From Balanoglossus misakiensis (Eukaryota > Hemichordata), in assembly GCA_040954595.2 (NCBI GenBank), contig CM082576.2, forward strand, positions 8,060,001 through 8,124,000: a DNA stretch of 64,000 nucleotides, in the 5' to 3' direction. Positions 1 to 12,166 of this stretch are shown here, one piece after another (position 1 is the stretch's first letter; the number at the start of each line of letters is the position of its first letter). Position numbers and translations under genes: made by a program. The notes under the pieces are model-generated. The model was not told where the DNA came from, made no database searches, and was given only the letters and a program-made list of their open reading frames with translations.

Positions 1-1500
1 CCCGGTTGAACCCGTTTCACCGGCCGGCCACGCTTTGCCGCCTTTTTCAATATGGTCGCCACGCCGCTGCAGGACGTACGGGCGTTGTCGTGTCAGCAGA
101 AGTGAATATTATAATCAATTTCCGTTTTCCGCAAAATGACAATCTTACAGTATTTGCTTTTGAAGAGAGTGTTAGTAAGAACGCCAACTGGGGTTTCTTT
201 TCATCATTTACAACTTTACAGCTGCAATTTTATTCTCGTGGATTCACTGTTTACGACCAATCGTATTCTTCTCAGTCTTAAGAAATTAAAATAAATCACT
301 AGAAATTACTTTCCCAATAAATGTTAAAATATATTGATTCCCCCTTTGGTGCTTAAATTGTATTAAAATACGACCGCTAATTATACTCATGTTTTATTAA
401 ATTATTCTAACACAGTTTACTTTTCAAAACGGCAAGGTTGGGTTAAGACAAATCATTGTCAATGATCTGGTCCCCACATGACCTATATGAAGTTATGGGG
501 ATATGTGATATCAGTTCATTCGTACATTGCCCTTGTGCCAAGTTTGAATGTATGACAGACAAGGAGCCCAATCTATTAGATTTTCTCCGGACTTCGTCCG
601 TTGGGACTAATTATCGCAAAATTCGGCGAAGTAATGGTCACATGTGGCCGTTATGTTCTGTGTTCTATTTGGCGACCAAGTTGACCCCACCTTACTAGCA
701 TTCCGAGAAAAATATATATATTTTTGTTTAAAATAATATGGCACAAACTGTTTCGGTTATATTATCTATGATGTTCATTTCGGTTGTACCAACAGGTGCC
801 TTGTATTGCGAAAACTGGAGCTCACAAACAATAAAATTTACACGGAAGCCCAGCCGCGCTGGCTACAAACGCGCGTTTTTCACACAGCTGAAATTTCCAT
901 TTTGATGGCGACTACACAGCGGGCCGCTTTGGCGCGCTGTCGGCGCTGGCCGTCCACTACCTGGCTACGTCGAAGTGCTCCCAGCGGCGAGGCTACTAAA
1001 CGGCCCTGGGGTTCCTTCGTATGCGGCCGCGCAATCGTCGCTCGGTGGAAATTGAAAAGCATTCTTCCGTGAAAAATGCACGCCACTGGACGTCCAGATT
1101 ACACGGTACTTCAGTTCGTCTGTTTAAATGCCAGGAAATTGAATGAATTATACAACTCTCCAACTTCTTATATGTATTTTTCGGCCGAACAATGGCTGTG
1201 GGTTATTAAAAACGGCTTAATCTGTTATGCGCTGACGGTTACAATGGGCGCACCTGACATGGGGGATAGACTGCGTTTATGGGTCGCTGCTGTGTCTTTT
1301 ACTACCGATGCAAAATTGATACTCGATATATGTCATTTTCTCTGTGTAAACTTTGTCGACGTCACACAATGGCTTCGTCGAGATAAAACATGATCTGTAA
1401 TTATTGATTTACTGGCGATAAGTGTATTTCCACACATCTATGTAGTTTACAACTCGGAGCACGGAAACACTGCCTGGCCCGAATCGACTGTGTCGGATGT

Positions 1501-1510
1501 GTCACGTGAC
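1501..1510. promoter_or_regulatory. E-box palindrome GTCACGTGAC (USF/TFE type)
   Basis: First of four exact copies of this 10-mer in the window. The sequence is the consensus bound by USF and by MITF/TFE (the CLEAR motif). No gene start is recognisable beside it. Confidence 0.3.
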
Positions 1511-1938
1511 CACGGCCGACAGGATTTCAAAACTTTTTGTTGTTGTTTCAATCGGTAGTTTTTGAGAAAGTTGCTAAAATTTGTATGCAAGCCACGTTCA
1601 TTTTTTAAAATATAAAACCCGCACTTTTAATACATGTGATCTTACCCGGCAATGATTGGAAGTCTCTCGTGGGATGGGGGAGGGGAAGGGGATAGGGTGC
1701 GGACAGGTGGGGGGAGGTGAATGCGTCCATTATTATACGACAAATGAGAAAAATCCATTTCATGACAATCAGGCTATATAGCTGAACTATTTCCAAATGA
1801 ACGAAGATGCATAAAAAAGACATTCGTCTGTATCTCCTAAAAACCGATGACAGAGACGCAGTCCGTTTGATGTCTTTGACGCGACCGGCCATGTGATTCG
1901 TGTGTTTCCCGGTGCTTGTAAACATTTTGTCAATATTT

Positions 1939-2559
1939 GGATAGCTCGCCGTCGCCGTGGTACGGCCGAGGCCATTAACAGAAGACTGTCCGTGACTGAA
2001 ACCAAAAATAAGCCCTCTACTCAGGTGCCGCGGCTGGGGCTAATGATACAACACAATACGCATTTAGCCTATCGCCTTTCCTTTTCTGCCTCGTCCCCTG
2101 ATCATTAATTCCATTTTTGAGCAAGTCCCACAGCTCTTATTAGCACTGTTTAACTTTGTCCGCTCGTCCGATCATCTTTCGCGGGGAGACTACACGTAAC
2201 CCCCCTTTCGGGGGAAAGAGATAATTGGCCCCGGCAAACAAAAGAGAACGGTGTCTTTCCACCGAGCATCTGTTCGCGCCGAACACCCCGATCTCACCCA
2301 AAGGAATCAAGCGTCGCAAGTGGCAGTCTGCCAATACGTTGCTCATTATAATTGATGAGATATAAACAAACTGTGTTTCCCGGTACTATCAGCTAAAACG
2401 GCCAAAAAACTGAACGTCGTTTCTATTTAAAGATTTGATTCACATTATCAATAACTTACCCCGTCACAATTGAGAGATGACATTTGAAAATGTGTGACTG
2501 CATTCAAAACAGGTTGTTGTTGTTATCCCAGATATTGGGATAGCTCGCCGCCCCCGTGG
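1939..2559. repeat. Short direct repeat, two copies 599 bp apart
   Basis: GGATAGCTCGCCGNCNCCGTGG occurs at 1939-1960 and 2538-2559, with two differing bases. Similarity extends a few bases leftward (ATATT.GG) and stops sharply to the right. The sequence between the copies is unrelated. It may be a fragment of a dispersed repeat. Confidence 0.45.
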
Positions 2560-3517
2560 TTTCTGTGTTCGAATTTAATTTACAACGAGGGAAATAGGGC
2601 TTGTAGTATAGCCTTCTACCGTAAGACCGTAAAAAAGTAATACTACCAAATGACAGCAATTTACAAAACAATATAATTTGAAAATATGGTAGAATTCGAC
2701 ATTTAGTAAGTATGACATCGAATATTTCGCTTCTAATGTCACATGACAATATTATGTTCGCTGCAGCGTTTGCGGATTAATGTTTTACACATTGATGTTT
2801 ACCTTCCGACGGCAATCGATATTTCACTGCGGGAATCGCAAAATGTCACCGTTAGTAGGTCTGCGCTTTGGATTGAATTTAAAATATATCTTTTCTGTTT
2901 AACGGCCATTTTCAAAATGTACGCTTGCATTTTATTGCCTTCTGCGTCACTAAGAGTTTCGCACAAGCCCGAGTTTCAATCGGCTTCTGTCAAACACAGC
3001 TTTTTTCAAGTAAAAAATCCGTTTTCTTGTTTTCTGTGGCGGTCCGTTACCAGCCGTAGACGTCTCCCGCCGGAGCTTCACTGATACCTTTCTGCCGGAG
3101 CAGCAGAATGCCGCTGACTCGGAAAGCATTGTGTGGGAACCGTTTGTGCACCTCCGCTCGTAGTATCGGGTTCTGCTCCACACTGCTCCCCTGGAGCCCG
3201 TTGCGCGGATCTGTGACATCGCTCGGCAGACTCAGTTCCGGGGTTCCATCCTTTATGAGCACCTCTTGGGATGAAAATAAACGCCGGTTGCCGGCTTTGT
3301 TTGCCTACAAAACACCTGCGTATGTGGATTAAGATAAAGTGTTTCACCGACAATATTTTCATTTATATGCAGAAATATTGTATCATACAAATTTGAGTCA
3401 CGGTTCGCTGTTTGACGCGTTACCGCAAATGTTGCTGTCCTGTTTAGTTCAAATGACCAAGTATTTTTTCAAGCGGCTGATAATCGTTAGTATTTGGCCA
3501 ACAGATCAGCAATCATA

Positions 3518-3880
3518 GATGGATTTGTGGGTGGGTGATTGGATGGATGGATGGCTGGGTGAATGGAAGGATGGATGGATGGAAGAAAAAATGGCAAGAA
3601 AGAAAGAAAGAATGAACGAACGAACGAACGAACGAATGAATGAATGAAAGAATGAATGAATGAATGAATGAATGAATGAGAGAATGAATGAATGAATGAA
3701 TGAATGAATGAATGAATGAATGAATGAATGAATGAATGAATGAATGAATGAATGAATGAATGAATGAATGAATGGGTTGGTGGTTGGGTGGGTGGGTGGG
3801 TCGGATGAGCTGGTGGGTGTGAATGGATTGCCCGTTGGACGGATTGACGCTGATTGACAAAACTGACACCAGATACAACC
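3518..3880. repeat. Tetranucleotide microsatellite, AATG/TGAA core with GGAT and GGGT flanks
   Basis: The core (3597-3774) is mainly AATG units, with GAAC and GAAA interruptions near its left end. GGAT-type units precede it and GGGT-type units follow. Frames through it on the minus strand give Ser-Phe-Ile-His repeats and are not genes. Confidence 0.95.
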
Positions 3881-6379
3881 TTCAAGGTTGACTGGATGGA
3901 CTGGTCGTCGGATGGTTAATTAATATCTCCACAAAGTGTGGCGAATGCAGTAAACTGGAAATATTATAAATATATGTTATTGGAAAGATATAAACACCCG
4001 CGGTGAAAGTATCAGTAACTTGTCCTCGGTTGCCATGTCGACAGACATTGCCTTGGCAACACAGAAAACAACTGCACTCGAGTTTGATGGACATGATGAA
4101 GTATCTTGGTATCATCTTCCAAATTTCCTGGCTGTGACGTCTTCATGAAAGACGAATCCAGGCAACACGCGCGTGGCGTATCAAGCGTTCAGAAAGAAAA
4201 GCTTTGGTCGGGTCGTGTGTCAAGATAGTGCGGAATTGTCTTTAAAACGATATAAACATGCATGGATAAGCGTTTGACTACAACCACTGCAACAGTTTGG
4301 CAAATTTCTGCCACTTCATGATTCGGATCGAAGTTTCCACGCATATTCTCGTTTTAAAAGTCAGTGGCGAACCCATGCGTACAACCGATAACATATATTT
4401 ATGGAGAAACTTAAAATGCGATACCGTACCATTTAACATTCGAATACGAGCGACGGCATGTAAATAGTGGCAGGCGATTTTTTGCTAATCCATTTTTCTG
4501 TCAATTTTCCACGTTGAAACTGACCTGTCGCCCTACAAAAATATCCTTCCTGGGAGGTGGCCTTTGTAGGCACGGTCTTCTGTCAACATGTCTGAAGCGA
4601 TACAAGCCAAGCTTAATTCCAAAGTTAAGTGCACTCGGGTCTGTTTTCCCTTTCTCTATGAATTCGATATGATATTGTAGTGTCTTTCGATACTCAACTT
4701 GTTTGTTTTTCTGTGTCAACGGAGTGCAGGGCGTATCGTATCGCGTCAGCCAACGGCTTTGATTATTTGGCCTAGGGACATACGCTGCACACAGTTGCCT
4801 AAATAGCGGTATTGAAATTTTTTACGCCGGGATACTTCCACATCGCCAAGACTAAACATTTTGCTAAGAAAGACAATCCAAACAAATCGTTACTCTGGCC
4901 AGTGTAAGTGATCGCCCAAACACGGCTCATATATTGTCGTTAAAGTTTTGCTAGTATCGCGTTTTATTAAGATTCTTTACGCGGCCTCTGGGGTTCTGTT
5001 TGGATAATATTTTTTCCTGCGTGGTGGTTGGGGCACTCCACACGTCGTCCCGACGGCACGCCCGTTTTGGATGTCAAAAAATTGCATTGCTCATCTCTTG
5101 CTATTTTTAAAAAGAGGAAAAACAAATTCCCGGGCTTTAAACAAACGACCGAAAAACTTGCTGCCGAGGGGGGGGGGGGGGCTCATAGACAAGTAATAAT
5201 ACTCCTTGTATAGTGGAAATGCTTCCAGTAGACATTATAGTATTGCCTCACCGTTCTCTCTGTTCGCTTCGTTGGTGACAGGTAGGCACGACCCCTAGCG
5301 TTCAAAGACAGCAGGGTGGAAATCCCAGATTCACTGGTGAGGAATCTCTCCCGTGTAGAAGTTGAAAGGGGAGCCACCCCCTTGCTCTAAACACACGCCC
5401 CCGTTTCAACAATTCCCTGTGAGGACTTATATATTTATTTCAAGATATCAAGTTTAAAAACTTGGAACCGGTAAGAGTTATCCGTGACTCCTTTCTCTCA
5501 GAAGAGCGTGGCATCGATCGCCTTCGCCAAAAGCAGCACGAAACTATGTGTATTTGAATGCATCCGGTATTATTGGCAGTAGCATACGTACACGATGTAG
5601 CAGAAACAACGATGGCGCACATTTTTGCCCCACATCACAGCCCTGCCAATCGCATGGATAGTCCGGGGGAAAATTGCGGTAAAGTCGTGGAATTTTGGGG
5701 GCAAAAGTATTCTAAACACATATACTTGAATAACATTGACAATTTACAATGATCGCCAAGTTAGCAATGCGGGTGGAAATTGTAGAATATTGATTAACAT
5801 GAAGGTAACATTATTATGATAGTAACCGGCAGAAAGAAGACCCTATATAAATCAAATTTGTTGAAGATATTATATTTCTATGAAGATATGGCTCTAGTCG
5901 CGATCCTCGTCTGCTCTAAACGAAACTCATCAATCAACAGACACCGAAACAAAGGATGATTCATAAGTACCCGTATACAGACTCGGCTATCGGGAAATTT
6001 ATACTAAACGCGACGGTTTTTTGATGAAATGTTTATGAAATCAGAGGCGATCGATGTCGTTCAACAGAATCTGCATGTTTTTCTTTAAACTGTGTCGCCC
6101 GACCCATCTGCTGGATTTGGACTCAGTTTGGGGGCAGTTCTCTGCTCTAAAACATCCCACTTGCTGATGGTAATCTGCCCCTGCCGAGAGCAAGAGACAG
6201 ACGAGAACCCCCCCCCCTGACATGACAGCGGATGAGTCGCCAAAGGTCAAAGTTCAAATAGTGTTTTATCCGCCGTGCACGCACAGAGCTCCAAACCATC
6301 AATCTTGTGTCTCCGCAGTGTCACTTATGTACACACACAAACGCGTGTCTGTGTCAGCCATGTCACTTTTTTTTCCAGA

Positions 6380-6389
6380 GTCACGTGAC
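6380..6389. promoter_or_regulatory. E-box palindrome GTCACGTGAC
   Basis: Second exact copy, just after a T-rich tract. No associated gene is seen. Confidence 0.3.
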
Positions 6390-9222
6390 ACGCACCATCT
6401 ATCAACAGGTGATATTGTACTAGTATGATACGCCGAGTACGTGCACCAAACTAACAAGCTTTCGTGTAATCATAACACTCGATGAGTGTACAGAAAACCT
6501 GTGGTGAAGTTATAGAATTTCATCTCAACTCAACTACATCCACGCACCCTCAGAGAGGACGGGCTGGTGGGGGGGGGGGGGGCGTTAGGGATGACGATTG
6601 ATGTTGGGTTTATAGTCCCAAATATGGAGACTATTGCAGGTAAATGATGTACAGCGGTATTTACGTGAAACTCGCTCAAATTCACACCCACTATTTATAT
6701 TTTGTCAAATTCCCGCGCATTCGTATCGCAAGCCTCGTATTCCCGTTTGCATCGAATGGGTGATAATTTGATACCGAAATGGCCGATAATTTTGAAAGTT
6801 CGCGGTCATAAATGCCATGTTCACAAGACCAAGGCATCAATTCGTCGCGTTATGCGCGCCAACTAGTCTATCGTAATATTCTTATTGCATTTCTATGTCA
6901 GTGAAATAAATAGTGTGTGGGCCGAGAAGACTGGTTTCACAAAACTTAACCCTTTCGTTTCGTAACAATTAAGAAACTCCCCTTTCTACAGTTATTGCGT
7001 CATTTAAACGACAGCATACCCCCCCCCCGCCTTAAGGGGAAAGCCGCCCTTAATTTGGGATGAAAGCGCCATCCGATGCTTTACTCCAGACCTGTCGCAT
7101 GTACAGCGAAATATTCGTGGCAGGCTGGTCGACTTTTCGTCTCAGTTTAAAGTACACGTCCGCTCTAATTGGTCGGTTGACTATCAGACGGCTGCTGGCC
7201 CAAGGTTTTTGGCCACTGTGAATGATGCCAATGCGACTGACCCACATGAAGGTATAGCTCCCAGGATTACTGAAACAACCCAGAGCGTTCTAAATTTACG
7301 ACGCGATATTATATCCCGAAGGACGCTGGAATGAGGGGGGGGGGGGTGAAAAGTATTATAGTTTGCAGCGAATATCACGGAAAATGGAAACTTCGGATAT
7401 CCGCCCACCAAAAAATAAACAGCGGTCGGTAAATAGCAGTGGGTCGCGCGAGTCGTAATTTAGCCCGCTCTTGGAAGTATTAAGAAAAAATGTTTCAAAT
7501 ATTTCTCATTTCGGTGCCGGTATGCGCGACCGGAGTACACAGCGCCCGATGTCCAGTTTGGCAGACGGCGGAAAGTCACATTATACATGTTATAGCGAGA
7601 GCTGTCACAAGGAATCACCCGGCCCCCCGTTGATGGATTACCCATGCTCGGCTTGTAAAAGTCCGCCTTGTTGGCCGACTGTGCGCCTAAAGTGCACAAT
7701 AAATCGTGGCATCAAAACAAACGACGAAGACGTTTCTGTCGTTGGTGTTTTCTTCAATCAAAACAAAACGACTTTGATTTATTCGATATAAAGTCCATTA
7801 AATGAACATTTATGAAGTCGTTCCGAGTCGAACAGCGGCCAACGCGATTTCTCCACTCAGGAGCGAGGCGTCCCCCCCTGTTGGCATCGAGAAAGGCAAT
7901 ACTCAGACCTGTTTACGTGCTCGATTTTCAACCCCCGTGCAAACTTCTTGGAAGGAAAGAACAACGTATTAACGCCCAGCTGTGCGGTGGGGACAACTCT
8001 GCACGCTGACTTATTTGTTTCTGAAACAAAGATAAGAATTGTGTCGTCGGGGTCTTCACGGGGGACACGGCATCAGATGATGAAATTGATTGGTGGCGTC
8101 TGTCACATTTCGTATCCCAAGTTACATCACACGAGACGCTTACATGCTGTTCATTTCACGGCTGGTTTTTCCACACTTGCTCGTATCAATAATATGCTGT
8201 GAGCGTATTTAAGCACACTCACAAGTCGATATAAGTTTACAAATCGCTGTCTGCGTTTCCCATTGAGAGCTACGCTGATAAATTAAACGGGGGAGATTTG
8301 TGTTGGTCTCGTTTCTGCGAAATGGATGAAACATTGTTGGGCAGTGCATCATCGGTTGCGCTGCTCACTGTCTGGGCTACTCAACGACCCGGCCAACAGT
8401 GAAAACTTTCACTTCGAGTTACACGAAAAATAAGTTTTAAGTTCAAAAGACATTTTTTCACAGACCATCATCATGATGTTTCTCCGTGTCGAAGTTTCGG
8501 GTTTCGTGCCCGTTTTCCCACGCTCAAACGCGCGCTGTAAAGTCCGCCAATACCCGCGCCGTCGCGCCACTGGCCTTTAAAGTCCCCCCGAAAATACCAG
8601 ATGAGCCCCGTACGTCTTCTCTTCCCGAAAGTGATATTGAACAGATTGCCACACGCATAAAACTTTATTTACCGCTTGTTTACGCAGGGTACGGTTTTAA
8701 ATTGGCCACAAAATTAGCAAGTTATTCCAACGCCGGGCCCACGAGACCTGCTATAATAAATATTATTGTACAGAGGCGACATATCTCTTCCTCGTTGCTG
8801 TACGTGATTTCGCTGCAATTACGATACGGTTCACTGTCAACCTAATTGACTTCGCTATGGTGCGTTATGTGTGTGTGTGTACATACGCCATTATCGATAT
8901 CACTGGGCGTGGGCGTTGCCACTAGCGACAGATTTTCTAATCACCGAACGTTTGTACAAGAAATTTGACTGAGATTGGAATCGCTATTAAAACTTACAAA
9001 AATAAATTAGTGAAATTAAATTACTGGAATAATTAGAAAAATATACAGTCCGGCCTCTAATGGTTATAGCATCGGTGAAGTGTTCACTTGAAAGTAGATT
9101 AGGAAACGTATCGCGAAGAATTTGTGTGGGAAAATATGCAAAATTGACATTTTTGATAACTCAATATCTAGGGGCAGTTGTTTTAAACTTCTGATATTTG
9201 TTAAACTTTTAGTTTTATACTA

Positions 9223-9268
9223 TATCGTTATATATAGTTGTATATAGTTATATATATATATATATGTA
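9223..9268. repeat. Short TA-rich microsatellite
   Basis: Imperfect TATATAG units lead into about ten AT dinucleotides. Confidence 0.7.
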
Positions 9269-11951
9269 GTTTTGAACAATGGAGTGGGTAGAACGCATGA
9301 TGGTTGAAATTGTATAGTAGCAGATATTTAGACGAGTGGGGGAAATAAAGAAATTGGATAGGGCAAATCGGTGAACTGTGCGTAACATAATGTACTGACC
9401 CCCTATCTGCTGTTGTTACCGGGCAGACAAAATGTCGACACTCGTCTGTGAGTCATACGACTTATCACAGGGAAACACAACGACTATACACAAACAGAAG
9501 ACTGATAGGGCCACTTCGCCTTCTGCGTCGTAAATTTCGGCAAATTGACCCTGTGTAAATATTGAATTTTCACCAGACTTTTTCCCGAATTCCGCACTGG
9601 AATTAGGTCCAGACCCGGAAGGGGGGAGATGGGCCGGTTATGGGCGCTGCTCTTCGACCACGCTGCTGCCAGCCCCCCACCCCCCACCCCCGCCGGTGAG
9701 GTGAGGACCCCTCTGCAGAAAGATTTATTCATGGCTTGTGTCCTGCTGTGTGATTCGGCGTTCTCCGCGGATTTTGCGCCTGACAGAAAAATTGCACTTG
9801 TTGACTTTTACGTCAGACGAAACAAAACCCCTCTCCAGCGCGAAATTGTAACACCAGACCTGACAATTGAACATGTACGGTCATGATGGGAGCCAAAACT
9901 TTCCCCAGAAGTACCACGTAGAAAATCTCCTCCTCCCTCTTTTCCTGGTGCGACGACTTTTTTTCCTCGGCAAAAAAAGTCTTCCAGTCCCCCTCCCGCT
10001 GTCAGGAGAACACCGGCACCAACCGAACTGATAGCGAGTCGCGCCACATCACTGGTGCTTTCGGGCGTTTTGGGTGTTTTTGGAATCTGTTATATCTCGT
10101 TCCTACTACTGACACCCCTTCGGGCGCAAATGCATTTACTTCAAACTTGAATTCCCCGTAAATACTTCCCATTGTCTCCTTGCTTGTGTTTACCCAGACG
10201 TCTTTGAGACTTGTGCTTCGAACTTCGTATACCAAAACATCAACAAGTTGATTTGAAGCAAAAACAGCTGGCGGCATCATCCGCACTGCCGCTGGACGTC
10301 CGCACACGAAATAATGCGAAAATCAAGTTTGGAACTTTTTACACCGTATCTTATCACGGGAGGTCGATTCTTTATTTATTTTTCGTCTTTTTGACAGCAA
10401 AAAAACCTTTAGGTTCTCTTTAACTAACAGAGGTATGTCGGATACTGCAAACGTAATGCGAGATAGTTGTCCCATTATGGCGGACGGCTCTGGTGATTTC
10501 ATCGATGAAATAATCCGGCAAATTCTATTGTCTCCGTATTTTCAACACCGTGTGGGGGACGAATTTTTGTCCATGAGTCGGGGGCATGATCCCTTTATTC
10601 TGTATAATCACCATGAAGAATCTCTGAGAATGTCCATTTCGGTTGTGAAATGTGCGATTTCTTTTCAGACATTTCAAATGACCCGGTCGATGCATGGGGG
10701 GAGGGGTGGTCGGCAAGAGCAGACAACCTTTCCCTGGCCCTCCTCTTTTTTTTATTTCAGGACTGCTATGTTCAGTCACGGGGGACTTGTACCCCGCCAT
10801 GTGTGGCCTTCACTGCAGCTAACAAGCATATAGCTACTTTAAGTCTCACTTTACCAAATATTTTCCGCGGGGAAACAATGGGCAGTCCAGCGAAGCGGTG
10901 GCGATCACCACTCGCCTTCATAAAACTGGCACCACTTCTCCAGCCTAAACATCCCATCGTATAAGGCAAAAGAATTTCGCTGGCCAGGCTCGGGGAATCG
11001 CCTGAGGACCGTAACTTAGAGGTGTAAACACGCGTTGCTTGCTGGGAATGCCGGGGTGCAGGATTTCGAGAGCCAGTTTACCGGCAACATTTTTGACGTA
11101 TTAAAAAAATCACGAATCAATTATCGTGTATTCTGCAAAATTAAAATTAAAGCGAGTAAATTATCATTTATTATGCAAAATGTTACAGGAGAATTTCTTT
11201 TAGAAGTTTATACATATACCAAAAAGTGTCGTCACCACTCGAGTAAATATTCTGACAGAAAAAACCCGAATTATGAAGGCCTTTAACGATTTCTTTCCGA
11301 TAGAGCATTTTTATATCTCCGCATCCTCATAAAAAGGCCAATATCACACACCAGAAGGAATGTATTCCCTGCTGCGAGCGACGAGTTAGCGTTCTTACAG
11401 TGGCCAGACGCCGAGTTGTCCACTGTCGGACCAGGAAGCCGCGGCTGGCCCGGACTGCGTTCTCACGTAACCATGACGCCAGCTCAATCGCTGTAACATG
11501 TGGCAATGGCTGTGACAGTGACGGCAACACTAATTAGATGAGTTACACGCAGTTTGTCTTAGCGGCATCAAACACGGCGAAATCGAAATGCAAGCCAGCC
11601 AAGCGTGCACCGATGTGATTCGGAAGCCACGGTCATTAGCGGACCATTCACCGGACAACCTGATATTTTTGTTGGCTATTTGTATACCCCGATTGATAAA
11701 ATGGCCAATAAATCGTCGGGAAACAAAGTTGTTATCAGTCTTTTTTATTAAAACAATACAGGAATGCCTTGGGCAGTGTACTTTTTGTACTCACGTGGAC
11801 ATAATACTCAATACAACACTATTAACACTTTTACATACCCATATTCAACAATATTCTAATTTTCCTCCATTTCCATTACAAACTGAAACCCTGCCTTTTT
11901 TTGTTTTTCACCCTGCTTTCAGCAGTTTAGGGTTTTGTTCATTCCCACTAT

Positions 11952-11961
11952 GTCACGTGAC
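11952..11961. promoter_or_regulatory. E-box palindrome GTCACGTGAC within a 14-bp palindrome
   Basis: Third exact copy. The symmetry extends to ATGTCACGTGACAT (11950-11963). No associated gene is seen. Confidence 0.3.
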
Positions 11962-12048
11962 ATGTCTAGCAGTGTGCTGTCCGCTTTGCTTCCATAACTA
12001 GATACTACACATTCAAACCACAGCAATTTGCCAAGTCATTCTCTTCTA

Positions 12049-12166
12049 TATCACCTTTCCCACCATCCCCTCTTCCGCCGTCTCTCTCCCTCATCTCTCC
12101 TTCCTCCCTCCCCACTCTGTCTGTCTGTCTCTCTCGCATACATACATACATACATACATACATAAC
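12049..12166. repeat. Pyrimidine-rich tract followed by a CATA microsatellite
   Basis: A C/T-rich stretch (12049-12136), including CTGT units, is followed by about seven CATA units (12137-12164). Confidence 0.85.

Larger units (their letters stand above)
1..3517. other. Non-coding interval
   Basis: No open frame here has recognisable protein character. It contains one GTCACGTGAC E-box (1501-1510) and the short direct repeat at 1939-1960 and 2538-2559. A GC-richer patch at about 850-1070 has overlapping short frames on both strands but no domain. Confidence 0.6.
3881..12048. other. Non-coding interval with several poly-G/poly-C runs
   Basis: Frames of 60-135 codons are unrecognised and overlap on both strands. 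Homopolymers of 10-14 bases occur at 5168-5181 (G), 6208-6217 (C), 6569-6582 (G), 7019-7028 (C) and 7335-7346 (G). An X-box-like pair sits at 4029-4060. E-boxes are at 6380-6389 and 11952-11961. Confidence 0.6.

Noticed and set aside
3487-3885. 132-codon minus-strand frame with Ser-Phe-Ile-His repeats
   Set aside because: It is a translation of the AATG tetranucleotide array, and the same repeat peptide appears in more than one frame.
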